From the NCBI GenBank assembly GCA_045657265.1, contig JAZOSU010000030.1, positions 1 to 40,551 on the forward strand: a stretch of 40,551 nt of DNA. The letters run 5' to 3'. Shown one piece after another: positions 23,578-32,097 of this stretch. The DNA is from RGIG9041 sp045657265. GTDB taxonomy: Bacteria; Bacillota; Clostridia; Oscillospirales; QAKW01. The notes under the pieces are model-generated. The model saw only the letters and a list, made by a program, of their open reading frames with translations. It was not told the origin of the DNA and did no database searches. The position numbers and the translations under genes were made by a program. Each line of letters opens with the position of its first letter. Position 1 is the first letter of the stretch.

Positions 23578-25653
23578 ATGAAAAATAAACAAAAGATTCT
23601 TGCGAGAATCACTTTGTTTACTTTAATAGTTGTCATGCTTTTCTGTCTTTTAAACGGATTTTTTCAACCCGTATGGACAGAGTGGAATAACTATTATACA
23701 ATTCACGGTTTTTATCAGCAGCCGAAAAACAGCTTAGAAGTTCTTTTTCTTGGAGCAAGTACCATAGTCTCTGGTGTGTCGCCTGTTGAACTGTATAAGG
23801 ATTACGGTATTTGCGCTTATAATTTAGCATCGGAACAGCAACCTATGCTTGCATCGTATTATTGGGCAGAAGAAACTTACAGACTTCATTCCGATACTTT
23901 GAAAACAATTTTTATTGACCCGTCTGAGCTTTTTGGAACACCTCTTGATGCTTTTTATCACAAAGCACTTGATGCTATGAAATTTTCAAAGGTTAAATAT
24001 AGAGCAATCAATGATTATGCAGACGGTAAATTTGATAAAACACTCTCTTATTTGTTTCCGATAACAACTTATCACGACAGATGGAGTTCGCTGACTAAAG
24101 AAGATTTTTATAAATATACTTTTGAATCGGATAACGGCACAAGAGGATTTGATAACAGAATGACAGTGCTTGTCAATGCGACGACTATTGATGAAGTTGT
24201 CGTTAAAAATCCTGATCTTGATGACACTGCTACTGATGCAAAACTTATAGATGAATCGGTGCAATATCTTGAAAAACTTGTGAATTTTTGCAAACAAAAA
24301 GGTATAAAATTAGTTGTTATCAAAACCCCGGCTGACTCATGGAGTCCTGCAAGACATAATCTTACAAAACAAATAGCAGATAAACACGGTATAGATTTTC
24401 TTGATTATAACTATAGTCCTCTCTATGAGGAAATTGAGTATATCCACGCTTTTGACAGCACTGAGGGTACTCATATGAACTACTACGGCGCATATAAATT
24501 TACAAAATCAATAGGTAAATATATCGTTGATAATTGTGAGTTTACAGATATTCGTAACAATGAAAATTACGATTTTATGAAATCTCAGCAAAAAGAATAT
24601 GACCTGAGAGTTATGCAAAAGGTAAATCTTAATACAAAGAATAAAATAACCGATTATCTTGAGGCAGCGGCAACAGAGGATAACACGGTATTTATCGCTG
24701 TAAACGACGAAGCCGGTAAAGGCATTACAGATTCTGAACGTTCAGTATTCAATAAACTTGGCCTTGAAAAACTTGCAACTATTAAGTTCAGAGATTCTTA
24801 TATAGGTGTAATTAAAAACGGTAAAACAGTATATGAATCACTGAAACTTGCTGTAAATGCCGATAATAAACCTCTTACATATAAAGGTAAAATTGCAAAT
24901 GGAATCAAATTCAGAATAGAGAGCGGAAGCTTTAATCATGGTCAGAAATCCACCTGTAAAATCGGAGGCTCAGAAAAAGCTAAAAACAACAGAGGAATAA
25001 ACATAGTAGTTTACAATAATACTTTAAAAACTGTTGTGGACTCTGTTTGTTTTGATACTCATACATCGTGTACAAGAAAAACTAATTACGCTCTTGAACA
25101 TACTGCGGTTTTAAAAGAAGAAAACGCTTACGGTAAATATGACCTTACGACTATAGAAGGCCAGATACTCAGATATCAGAAAAAAGTTGAGTACAGAAAA
25201 AACGGTAGTGCTCTTCGCAAAGCAATAGGTGAAACTAATCTTTCCGGATTTATATCAAATTATGCAAAAGAGCCTAATAAAATTGTTCTTATATCAGTAA
25301 AAACAGACGCTTATGATATTGTGGCTTCATCTGACGTCAATACGCTTTATGAACTTGGACTTGGGAAACTTTCAAATATCCAGACGGGTGATTCCTATAT
25401 TGCATATATTGACGGAGGAAAAATCAAATATCAGATAAGTGACCACGGTGCAGAGCCTATCGGAGTTTATGAATCTGAAATTCACCTTAAAAGCGGTGGC
25501 GTAGATTCAGGAAACGTTTCTTCAATAAGAATCAATAACAAAGAATACGCAGATTCAAAAGCGGGAATAAATGTTGTGGTATATGACAAAGTGACAGGAA
25601 TTGTTGCAGATAAACAGAGTTTTTATGATGTTCAAATAGTTGAAAATAATTAA
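23578..25653 (+). CDS. DltD/SGNH-like membrane-anchored protein with C-terminal ILEI/FAM3-like modules
   Basis: A 691-residue protein: an N-terminal transmembrane helix (about 10-30), then an extracytoplasmic SGNH domain (about 45-330). Ser61 (LFLGAST) is the candidate nucleophile, with Asp293 and His299 (FDSTEGTHMNYYGAYKFT) in a DltD/AlgJ-like block. After residue 345 come two tandem ILEI/FAM3-like units. Unit one has NTVFIAVNDEAG, LGLEKLATIKFRDSYIGVI and GINIVVYNNTLKTVVDSVCF. Unit two has IVLISVKTDAYD, LGLGKLSNIQTGDSYIAYI, SGNVSSIRINNKEY and GINVVVYDKVTGIVAD. ILEI-type domains bind glycans in POMGNT1. The protein probably receives or transfers an acyl group at the outer face for the MBOAT encoded downstream. 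It is first in the operon, with the carrier protein gene 18 bp downstream. Confidence 0.78.
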   Translation: MKNKQKILARITLFTLIVVMLFCLLNGFFQPVWTEWNNYYTIHGFYQQPKNSLEVLFLGASTIVSGVSPVELYKDYGICAYNLASEQQPMLASYYWAEETYRLHSDTLKTIFIDPSELFGTPLDAFYHKALDAMKFSKVKYRAINDYADGKFDKTLSYLFPITTYHDRWSSLTKEDFYKYTFESDNGTRGFDNRMTVLVNATTIDEVVVKNPDLDDTATDAKLIDESVQYLEKLVNFCKQKGIKLVVIKTPADSWSPARHNLTKQIADKHGIDFLDYNYSPLYEEIEYIHAFDSTEGTHMNYYGAYKFTKSIGKYIVDNCEFTDIRNNENYDFMKSQQKEYDLRVMQKVNLNTKNKITDYLEAAATEDNTVFIAVNDEAGKGITDSERSVFNKLGLEKLATIKFRDSYIGVIKNGKTVYESLKLAVNADNKPLTYKGKIANGIKFRIESGSFNHGQKSTCKIGGSEKAKNNRGINIVVYNNTLKTVVDSVCFDTHTSCTRKTNYALEHTAVLKEENAYGKYDLTTIEGQILRYQKKVEYRKNGSALRKAIGETNLSGFISNYAKEPNKIVLISVKTDAYDIVASSDVNTLYELGLGKLSNIQTGDSYIAYIDGGKIKYQISDHGAEPIGVYESEIHLKSGGVDSGNVSSIRINNKEYADSKAGINVVVYDKVTGIVADKQSFYDVQIVENN

Positions 25654-25671
25654 TTTTAAGGACAAAAAACA

Positions 25672-25902
25672 ATGGAAAAAATTATTGAAATACTCAAATC
25701 AATCAGAGATGACGTAGATTACGAAAAAGAAGAAAAGCTTATTGACGACGGTATTCTTGACAGTTTTGATGTTGTTGGTATCGTAGGTGAACTTTGCGAT
25801 ACGTTTGATATTACAATTACAGTTGAAGATATGGAACCTGAAAACTTCAACAGCGTTAAAGCCATTAAAGAACTTGTAGACCGTTTGGTTGACGAAATCT
25901 AA
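25672..25902 (+). CDS. acyl carrier protein (DltC-like)
   Basis: A 76-residue acidic carrier protein. The phosphopantetheine attachment site is Ser31 in DDGILDSFDVVGIV, with Phe instead of the usual Leu or Met after the Ser, and the surrounding helices fit the ACP/DltC fold. It should be loaded by the AMP-ligase at 27551 and offer the acyl group to the MBOAT. It is not a fatty-acid-synthesis ACP by context, since it sits between DltD-like and DltB-like genes. Confidence 0.88.
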   Translation: MEKIIEILKSIRDDVDYEKEEKLIDDGILDSFDVVGIVGELCDTFDITITVEDMEPENFNSVKAIKELVDRLVDEI

Positions 25903-25929
25903 TCATTCATTTAAGAAAGAGATATCTAT

Positions 25930-27537
25930 ATGGCTCTGAATTCTTTGAGATTTATTCTGTTTTTGGTAATTGTATTGTTTGCATATTATACAGTTCCAAA
26001 AAAAATACAATGGTCGGTTCTTTTGATAGCAAGTTACGGCTTTTATCTTTTCAGCGGTGTGGATCAGGTTATGTTTATAATAAGCGCAACGCTTATTACA
26101 TACGGTTCGGGTCGTTGGATGCAGAAAATACGTAACAATTTTCAAAGTAAACTTTCAGACCTTGGGGATACGGTTACAAGAGAAGAAAAACTGAATATGA
26201 AAAAAGATGTATCCAAAAAGATACATCGGATACAGGTGCTTACGGTTGTTGTTAATTTAAGCGTACTTGGATATTTCAAATACCTTAATTTCTTTTTAGG
26301 TAACATTAACCAGTTGTTCTCATTTTTCAGATGGGATGCATCGCTTCCTCTTGTGAATTTAATAGCACCTTTGGGACTTTCGTATTTCACATTTAACTCT
26401 ATCGGTTATCTTATAGACGTAGGTCGTGGCAAACTGGAAGCAGAAAAAAATATCGGCAAATTTGCACTTTTTGTTTCGTTTTTTCCGTCGATTGTTCAAG
26501 GACCTCTTATGAGATACGGTGACGTGGGTGTGCAGCTTGGGAAGCCCCATAAACTTCAATATAATAACATCAAGTACGGCGCTCAGCTTATGCTCTGGGG
26601 CTTTTTCAAAAAGATGGTAATCGCAGACCGTGTGGCAGTTATTGCAACCACAATATTTTCACCAACTTTCGGTGATTATAACGGCGGTCAGATTTTCCTT
26701 GCGGTACTTTCATATTCTTTCCAGATATACGGAGATTTTTCAGGCGGTACTGATATAACAAGAGGCGCCGCTCAGATGATGGGAATTGACCTTCCCGTTA
26801 ACTTTGAAAGACCGTTCTTTGCAACGTCAATGGGTGATTTCTGGCGCAGATGGCATATGTCTCTGGGCGCATGGATGCGAGAATACGTATTCTATCCCAT
26901 TATGCTTTCAAAACCCGTTACTATGGTAAGTAAAACTTTCCGTAAACGTTTCGGAAGCTATGCAGGTAAAATAGTTCCTTCGGTTGCAGCACCGCTGGTT
27001 GTATTTTTTCTTATCGGTATTTGGCACGGACTTACCTGGCAGTACATAGTAAACGGTCTTTACAATGCTCTTTTGATTTCAGGAAGCGTCGCTTTTGCTC
27101 CGCTTTTTAAGAAAATAACTGAAATTTTAAGGATTAAAACAGAAACATTCAGCTTCAGACTGTTCCGGATACTTCGTACTTTTGTGCTTTTGTGTATATC
27201 AAGAATAATCGTAAAAGCCCCTAATATCGCAGAAGCAGGAAGAATGATAAAATCATTGTTTACCGACTTTGATTTTGCTTTTATAACCGGAGCAGACGGA
27301 AAACTGTTTTCTTACGGTGTTGACGAGAAAGAAATGTTCCTTGTGTTTGTTTGTATTCTGATTTTGCTTGTTGTAGGCATACTTCAGGAAAACGGAATGA
27401 AACTTCGCGAGACTATAGCAAAACAGAACATTTTATTCCGTTGGATTATGGTGTTGGGACTTCTTTTCTTTGTAATTATATTCGGTGTATATGGACCCAA
27501 ATACAATGCAAGTGCATTCATATACGGTAGATTTTAA
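25930..27537 (+). CDS. MBOAT-family O-acyltransferase (DltB/AlgI-like)
   Basis: A 535-residue polytopic membrane protein of the MBOAT family. Landmarks are the N-terminal LRFILFLVIVLFAYYTVPKK, the KYLNFFLGN segment, APLGLSYFTFNSIGYLIDV, the FWRRWHMSLGAWMREYVFYP block with His309, and GIWHGLTWQYIVNGLYNA with the catalytic His366. DltB and AlgI relatives move acyl groups from a cytoplasmic carrier to extracellular polymers. In this operon the donor should be the adjacent carrier protein, which resembles Dlt rather than plain AlgI acetylation. The C-terminal helices are intact and the next gene starts 13 bp later. Confidence 0.92.
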   Translation: MALNSLRFILFLVIVLFAYYTVPKKIQWSVLLIASYGFYLFSGVDQVMFIISATLITYGSGRWMQKIRNNFQSKLSDLGDTVTREEKLNMKKDVSKKIHRIQVLTVVVNLSVLGYFKYLNFFLGNINQLFSFFRWDASLPLVNLIAPLGLSYFTFNSIGYLIDVGRGKLEAEKNIGKFALFVSFFPSIVQGPLMRYGDVGVQLGKPHKLQYNNIKYGAQLMLWGFFKKMVIADRVAVIATTIFSPTFGDYNGGQIFLAVLSYSFQIYGDFSGGTDITRGAAQMMGIDLPVNFERPFFATSMGDFWRRWHMSLGAWMREYVFYPIMLSKPVTMVSKTFRKRFGSYAGKIVPSVAAPLVVFFLIGIWHGLTWQYIVNGLYNALLISGSVAFAPLFKKITEILRIKTETFSFRLFRILRTFVLLCISRIIVKAPNIAEAGRMIKSLFTDFDFAFITGADGKLFSYGVDEKEMFLVFVCILILLVVGILQENGMKLRETIAKQNILFRWIMVLGLLFFVIIFGVYGPKYNASAFIYGRF

Positions 27538-27550
27538 AGGAGAAAAATCA

Positions 27551-29032
27551 ATGAAAAATTCGGTTGCTATTATGGTGCAGTACTATGCCAAAGAAACTCC
27601 AAGCGCAATAGCTCTTATTGCAAACGGAGTGAAGTGCGACTATAAAACTTTAGGGGAATATAACCGTAAAACAGCAAAATTTATTACAGAGAATGGTATT
27701 AAAGCAGGAGACCGCGTAATTGTTGAAGCGGACCATACTCTTGAATATCTCTATTTTGAATATGGTGTTCAGCTTGCAGGAGTAACTTTTGTTCCTGTGG
27801 AAAAAAGCACCCCCTCAAACCGAATTGCAGAAATAGCTAAAGAACTTGAAACAGATAAAATAGTTACTCTTTCAAAAAGAGATGACCTTGACGGTGCTTT
27901 GGCGCTTGATGAAATAATTAAAGAAATCGAAAAATTACAGGATGATTTCGTGGCAACTGAACCTGACCCCGACAGTCTTGCAGAGATACTTTTTACAACA
28001 GGAACAACAGGTAAATCAAAAGGCGTTATGGTTTCTTTTGCAAATCAGGTTAATATTGCTCTTGCAGGTATTGAAACTACAAATATAAAACAAGACAATG
28101 TGTGGCTTATTCCTACACCTATGAACCATGCCGCAGCTTTGCGTAAAGTTCATATTGCTCTTGCAGTAGGTAGTGCGGCTGTACTTTTAGAAGGTTTTAA
28201 AAACTTCAAACAGTATTTTCAGACAATACACGATTATGGTGTAACCTCACTTTATCTCCCACCCTCAGCAATTCATCTGCTTTTGGCATTTGCATCAAAA
28301 AATATCGCAGAACTTGCAGGACAGCTTCGATTTGTATATTCAAGCTCAACTGCGTACCCTGAAACAGATAAAGAAAAAATGCGTGCTCTGCTTCCGAATG
28401 TTTATATGTATAACTGCTTTGGCTGTTCTGAAGCAGGCGTTGTTTGTACAGACGAATTCTGCGTGTCAGGCGGTTCAAAGTATACAGGAAGTGTCGGCAG
28501 ACCTAATTCATACAGTGAAATTGTTATTCTTGATGAAGACGGAAATGAAATAAAGAATTCATCTCCCGAAAATACAGGTCTTTGCGCTATTCGCAGTAAA
28601 TCTGTTATGCAGGGATATTGGAATGAACCCGAGCAGACAGCAAAAGCAATTAAAAACGGTATGCTTGTAATGAGCGATATCTGCTATTTTGCTGAAAACG
28701 GCGAACTTATTCTTGTAGGCAGAAGTAACGATACTATCAACCTTGGCGGTCTTAAGGTTGCTCCTTTGGAAGTTGAAGAAGTTATAATGCGTGTGGAATG
28801 TGTTGACGAATGTCTGCTTATTCCTACAACTATAGGCGGAAATTCGGCTCTTAAACTTCTTGTGGTAACCAAAGACGGAATAGAACTTAATGAAGCAGCA
28901 ATTCGTGATGCAGTTGCTAAAAATCTTGAACCGTATAAAATGCCTAAAAAGATAGAAGTTGTTGAAGAGATTATAAAAACATTCAACGGTAAAATTGACC
29001 GTAAACAAATGATTTCAAAATATTCAAAATAA
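27551..29032 (+). CDS. AMP-dependent acyl ligase (DltA-position adenylating enzyme)
   Basis: A 493-residue class I adenylate-forming enzyme with core motifs in order: LFTTGTTGKSKGVMVSF (P-loop), YNCFGCSEAGV, GLCAIRSKSVMQGYWNEP, LILVGRSNDTINLGGLKV and the C-terminal NGKIDRKQM with the catalytic Lys. It should adenylate a carboxylic acid and load it onto the ACP at 25672. The motifs resemble acyl/aryl-CoA-ligase types more than the D-alanine-specific DltA, so the acid is uncertain. The start at 27551 follows AAAGGAG; a longer in-frame start at 27485 lies inside the MBOAT gene and is not credible. This gene ends the operon. Confidence 0.87.
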   Translation: MKNSVAIMVQYYAKETPSAIALIANGVKCDYKTLGEYNRKTAKFITENGIKAGDRVIVEADHTLEYLYFEYGVQLAGVTFVPVEKSTPSNRIAEIAKELETDKIVTLSKRDDLDGALALDEIIKEIEKLQDDFVATEPDPDSLAEILFTTGTTGKSKGVMVSFANQVNIALAGIETTNIKQDNVWLIPTPMNHAAALRKVHIALAVGSAAVLLEGFKNFKQYFQTIHDYGVTSLYLPPSAIHLLLAFASKNIAELAGQLRFVYSSSTAYPETDKEKMRALLPNVYMYNCFGCSEAGVVCTDEFCVSGGSKYTGSVGRPNSYSEIVILDEDGNEIKNSSPENTGLCAIRSKSVMQGYWNEPEQTAKAIKNGMLVMSDICYFAENGELILVGRSNDTINLGGLKVAPLEVEEVIMRVECVDECLLIPTTIGGNSALKLLVVTKDGIELNEAAIRDAVAKNLEPYKMPKKIEVVEEIIKTFNGKIDRKQMISKYSK

Positions 29033-29042
29033 TTGGATTTTC

Positions 29043-29096
29043 AAAAGAGTCTTTTCAATAAAGCGGTATGTTTTACAAAAAAGACTCTTTTTTGTT
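29043..29096 (+). terminator. intrinsic terminator after the dlt-like operon
   Basis: AAAAGAGTCTTTT (29043-29055) pairs with AAAAGACTCTTTT (29079-29091), followed by a T-rich stretch. It ends immediately before the ribosome binding site of the radical SAM gene. Confidence 0.8.
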
Positions 29097-29111
29097 TTGA
29101 GGAGAATTGAT

Positions 29112-30767
29112 TTGAAAGTAGTAATAGCTTGTCTTAATTCCAAATATATTCATATGTCTTCTGCACCATGGTGCCTTGCGGCAGGTATCAGAGAATTTTC
29201 AAAATCGGATATATCATATACCGTTATGGAAAGTACGATAAACTCAGATACCGATAAATTTGCAGACGACATTCTGAATCAGTCTCCTGATGTTGTTTCT
29301 TTTTGCTGTTATATATGGAATATTTCAAAGACTCTGATGATTTGCGAAAAAATCAGAAAATCAAGCAAGTGTACTATAGTGCTTGGCGGACCTGAGGTTG
29401 CATACCGACCGAAAGACGTTCTGGGAAAATATTCTTTTGTTGATTATGTTCTGACAGGGGAAGGGGAGTTTTGTTTTCCTGATTTTCTTGATATGCTTTG
29501 CGGTGTCGGGTCCAAATACAGCGTGGCAGGGCTTACTTTCAGAGAGAAAAATGAAATAATATCTGTTCCCGAACAAAACTATACGGTCTCTCCGCCCTCT
29601 CCTTTTAATGACGAATATCTGAATGCTCTTGGCGGAAGAATTTGCTATATTGAATCGTCAAGAGGATGTCCTTATAGATGTGCTTTTTGTCTTTCGGGAA
29701 GAGTGTCTCCGCTCAGGTTTTTTGATATAGAAACAACTAAACGAGATATTATAAAACTTGCAACAAGCGGAACACAGACTGTAAAATATGTTGACCGTAC
29801 TTTCAATGCAGTTGAAAGCCATGCAAATGAGATTTTGCAGTTTATAAAAGAAAACTACGGAAAATCTATTCCAAACGGTATTTGTTTTCATTTTGAAATA
29901 GCAGGGGATATTTTAAAAGAAAGTACAATGCAGATACTCTCGTCAATGCCAAAAGGTGCGATTCAGCTTGAGATTGGTATGCAGTCTTTTAATGAGGATA
30001 CCCTTCTGGCAATAAACAGAAAAACTAATACAAAAAAACTCATTTATAATATAACCAGACTTATTTCTTTTGGAAATATGCATATCCACATTGACCTAAT
30101 AGCAGGACTTACAGGAGAAGATATTAAAAGCTTTGAAAAGAGTTTTGATATTGCCTATAGTCTTAAAGCGCATATGCTTCAGCTTGGATTTCTGAAACTT
30201 CTTTATGGGGCAGATATGAGAGAGAAAAGTGAAAAATATCCCTGTGAGTTTTCAGATGAGCCTCCTTATGAAGTGATTTCAACGCCTTTTCTCAGTAAAG
30301 AAGATGTACTTGCACTTAAAAATTGTGAAGATGCTGTGGATAGACTGTATAACAGCGGAAGATTTTTGTTTACCCTTGATTATCTCATAAAGGAAGTGGG
30401 ATTTACTCCTTTTAAACTGTTTTTTGAGTTCGGTCAAAATGTTGACGGTCAGAAAAACAGTCTTGGAAGTTATGCAATGAAGGTTTATAATTATTTTGCG
30501 AAATATTGTGACGAGCAGATTTTAAAAGAAAAATTGCTATGTGATCTTCTTTGCTGTTCTTCTGCACTGCAAATTCCACCTGAACTTAAAATAATAGATA
30601 AGAGACATAAAAAAGCAAAAGCGTATTTTTGTAAGAATAAAAATATGAAAGTTGCCATTCTTGATAAATCAGGCGAGATTTTTGTAGCAGACCATCAAAG
30701 CAAAAAAGACTTTTTTGGTAGATTTTCATACTCAATTTATGATATTGATATTTTAAACGAAATGTAG
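29112..30767 (+). CDS. B12-binding-type radical SAM protein (DUF4080-like)
   Basis: A 551-residue enzyme with an N-terminal cobalamin-binding-like fold (VVIACLNSKYIHMSSAPWCL, DVVSFCCYIWNIS, GGPEVAYRP). The radical SAM cluster motif is CPYRCAFC in ESSRGCPYRCAFCLSG, and the C-terminal region (KTFFEFGQN-like FKLFFEFGQNV) is as in the DUF4080 group. The B12 domain lacks an obvious DxHxxG, so cobalamin binding is uncertain. Reaction and substrate are unknown for this family. The start is TTG at 29112 (MKVVIACLN) with GAGGAG upstream; an in-frame TTG at 29097 lies within the terminator. The PHP gene follows after 9 bp, so the two are probably co-transcribed. Confidence 0.83.
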   Translation: MKVVIACLNSKYIHMSSAPWCLAAGIREFSKSDISYTVMESTINSDTDKFADDILNQSPDVVSFCCYIWNISKTLMICEKIRKSSKCTIVLGGPEVAYRPKDVLGKYSFVDYVLTGEGEFCFPDFLDMLCGVGSKYSVAGLTFREKNEIISVPEQNYTVSPPSPFNDEYLNALGGRICYIESSRGCPYRCAFCLSGRVSPLRFFDIETTKRDIIKLATSGTQTVKYVDRTFNAVESHANEILQFIKENYGKSIPNGICFHFEIAGDILKESTMQILSSMPKGAIQLEIGMQSFNEDTLLAINRKTNTKKLIYNITRLISFGNMHIHIDLIAGLTGEDIKSFEKSFDIAYSLKAHMLQLGFLKLLYGADMREKSEKYPCEFSDEPPYEVISTPFLSKEDVLALKNCEDAVDRLYNSGRFLFTLDYLIKEVGFTPFKLFFEFGQNVDGQKNSLGSYAMKVYNYFAKYCDEQILKEKLLCDLLCCSSALQIPPELKIIDKRHKKAKAYFCKNKNMKVAILDKSGEIFVADHQSKKDFFGRFSYSIYDIDILNEM

Positions 30768-30776
30768 GATAAAGTT

Positions 30777-31676
30777 ATGAATTTTTACGCCAACTTGCAT
30801 ACTCACTCGACTCATTCAGACGGTAAGTATACTCCGGAGCAACTTGCTAAAATTGCGTATGACGAAGGTTATAAAGCTGTAGCTCTTACTGACCACGATA
30901 CTGCAACGGGATATACAGATTTTAAAAAAGCTTGTGATAAACTTGGACTTGAATGTATTTTCGGTGTAGAGTTTACAGCACCGTCAGACCTTCTTTTAAA
31001 ACCAAGCGGTAAAAAAGGTTCTTTCCATCTTACAGCTTTTCATTTTGACCCTGAATATCCGCCTATGAAAGAATATCTTGCAGGTATGGGTTTTCGTGAA
31101 ACAGACCAGACAAGAATACTTACCCAGCGTGCTTTGCAAGAGGGACTTCTTACAGGATTTACCTGGGATGAGGTGCTTGAATTCAATAAAGGGATAGCAT
31201 GGCTTTGTAATGAACACGTTTTCAGACTTCTTGAGCATAAAGGTCTTAAAACCAAACTTGATTATCCTGAATTCTTTAAAACGGTGTTCGGTGCCCGCCG
31301 TTCTCAGGTTCCGCCTGCGTATAATTTCAAAGAACTTCCCGATATGATAAAACTTGTGCACGATGCAGGCGGCATAATTTTGGTTGCCCATCCCAATAAC
31401 CAACTTCACCTTATCGATAAACTTGTAGAGCTTGGAATAGACGGTATGGAAGTATGGCATCCTGACCTTACGGAAGAAGAAAAAGAACAGGCATATAAAA
31501 TTGCACTTGAAAAGGGACTTTATATTTCAGGCGGCTCTGACCATTCAGGTCTTTGCGGCGGTGAATATGAGAATTATTGTTCTCCAAAAGAATGCCCATA
31601 TTACATTGACCCTGTGTCTGTTGGTACAGCTAAAGAATATTTTGATGAAATTAAAAACCGTAAAAAATCAAGATAA
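30777..31676 (+). CDS. PHP-domain metal-dependent phosphoesterase
   Basis: A 299-residue PHP-fold protein with metal-binding motifs NLHTHSTHSDGKYTPEQLA, ALTDHDTATGY, FGVEFTA, ILVAHPNN and GGSDHSGLCGG. Members cleave phosphomonoesters such as histidinol phosphate, nucleoside 3',5'-bisphosphate or oligonucleotide ends; this one cannot be placed more exactly. A dead paralogue with the same start is at 22058. The gene is followed by a terminator. Confidence 0.9.
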   Translation: MNFYANLHTHSTHSDGKYTPEQLAKIAYDEGYKAVALTDHDTATGYTDFKKACDKLGLECIFGVEFTAPSDLLLKPSGKKGSFHLTAFHFDPEYPPMKEYLAGMGFRETDQTRILTQRALQEGLLTGFTWDEVLEFNKGIAWLCNEHVFRLLEHKGLKTKLDYPEFFKTVFGARRSQVPPAYNFKELPDMIKLVHDAGGIILVAHPNNQLHLIDKLVELGIDGMEVWHPDLTEEEKEQAYKIALEKGLYISGGSDHSGLCGGEYENYCSPKECPYYIDPVSVGTAKEYFDEIKNRKKSR

Positions 31677-31682
31677 ATCAAT

Positions 31683-31716
31683 ACAGTCCGACTGAATGTG
31701 CCGGACTGTTTTTTTG
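31683..31716 (+). terminator. intrinsic terminator after the PHP gene
   Basis: ACAGTCCG (31683-31690) and CGGACTGT (31702-31709) form an 8-bp stem with a T-run tail. It lies directly upstream of the feo promoter. Confidence 0.88.
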
Positions 31717-31726
31717 CAAAAAAATA

Positions 31727-31755
31727 TTGACAAATAAAAAAATGAATGGTATATT
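31727..31755 (+). promoter_or_regulatory. promoter of the feo operon
   Basis: TTGACA at 31727-31732, a 17-bp spacer and TATATT at 31750-31755. The predicted transcription start lies next to the palindrome at 31763, which would let a bound repressor block initiation. Confidence 0.82.
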
Positions 31756-31762
31756 ATTACAA

Positions 31763-31778
31763 GTTAGCATATGCTAAT
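31763..31778. promoter_or_regulatory. palindromic operator, copy 1 (feoA upstream)
   Basis: GTTAGCATATGCTAAT contains the perfect 14-bp palindrome TTAGCATATGCTAA at 31764-31777, just after the -10 box. The TTAGC-AT-GCTAA shape resembles DtxR/IdeR-family (iron-dependent repressor) sites. A second copy is at 32058. Confidence 0.6.
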
Positions 31779-31800
31779 TCGATAAAAAGGTAGGAAAAAT

Positions 31801-32016
31801 ATGAATTTAACAAATGCACTTGAAGGGAAAGAATATATCATCAAAGACATTGAAATTGATGATGAAGATCTCAAATCTTTTTTGTTTTCTTTGGGTTGTT
31901 ATGGTGATGAACCGATAACTGTTATATCTCATCTTAAAGATAGCTGTATAGTATCTGTCAAAGATGCAAGATATGATTTTGACAGACAGTTGGCTGAGGC
32001 AATAACACTATATTAA
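31801..32016 (+). CDS. feoA: FeoA-like ferrous iron transport protein
   Basis: A 71-residue SH3-like FeoA protein with DIEIDDEDLKSFLFSLGCYGDE, GxxxxI-type SHLKDSCIVSVKDARY and a final DRQLAEAITLY. It is a small cytoplasmic partner of FeoB, here separated from it by 81 bp. Its promoter and the first palindromic operator lie just upstream. The body of the gene is intact. Confidence 0.85.
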   Translation: MNLTNALEGKEYIIKDIEIDDEDLKSFLFSLGCYGDEPITVISHLKDSCIVSVKDARYDFDRQLAEAITLY

Positions 32017-32019
32017 TTT

Positions 32020-32046
32020 TACTTGTGTTTACGCAGGTTTTTTATT
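32020..32046 (+). terminator. possible weak attenuator between feoA and feoB
   Basis: ACTTG (32022-32026) can pair with CAGGT (32035-32039, one G-T pair) and a T-rich tract follows. The stem is short, so this is tentative. Confidence 0.25.
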
Positions 32047-32057
32047 TTTGGTTTTGA

Positions 32058-32073
32058 GTTAGCAAGTGCTAAC
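32058..32073. promoter_or_regulatory. palindromic operator, copy 2 (feoA-feoB gap)
   Basis: GTTAGCAAGTGCTAAC is a perfect 7-bp inverted repeat with a 2-bp centre and has the same TTAGCA/TGCTAA half-sites as copy 1 at 31763. It lies 25 bp upstream of the feoB start and could repress feoB separately. Confidence 0.55.
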
Positions 32074-32097
32074 CAACTTAGTTTGCGGAGGAACGGA

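Noticed and set aside
32023..32097. Upstream start of feoB that adds 25 residues
   Set aside because: It would put a palindromic operator in coding sequence, has no good ribosome binding site, and gives an extension unlike FeoB.
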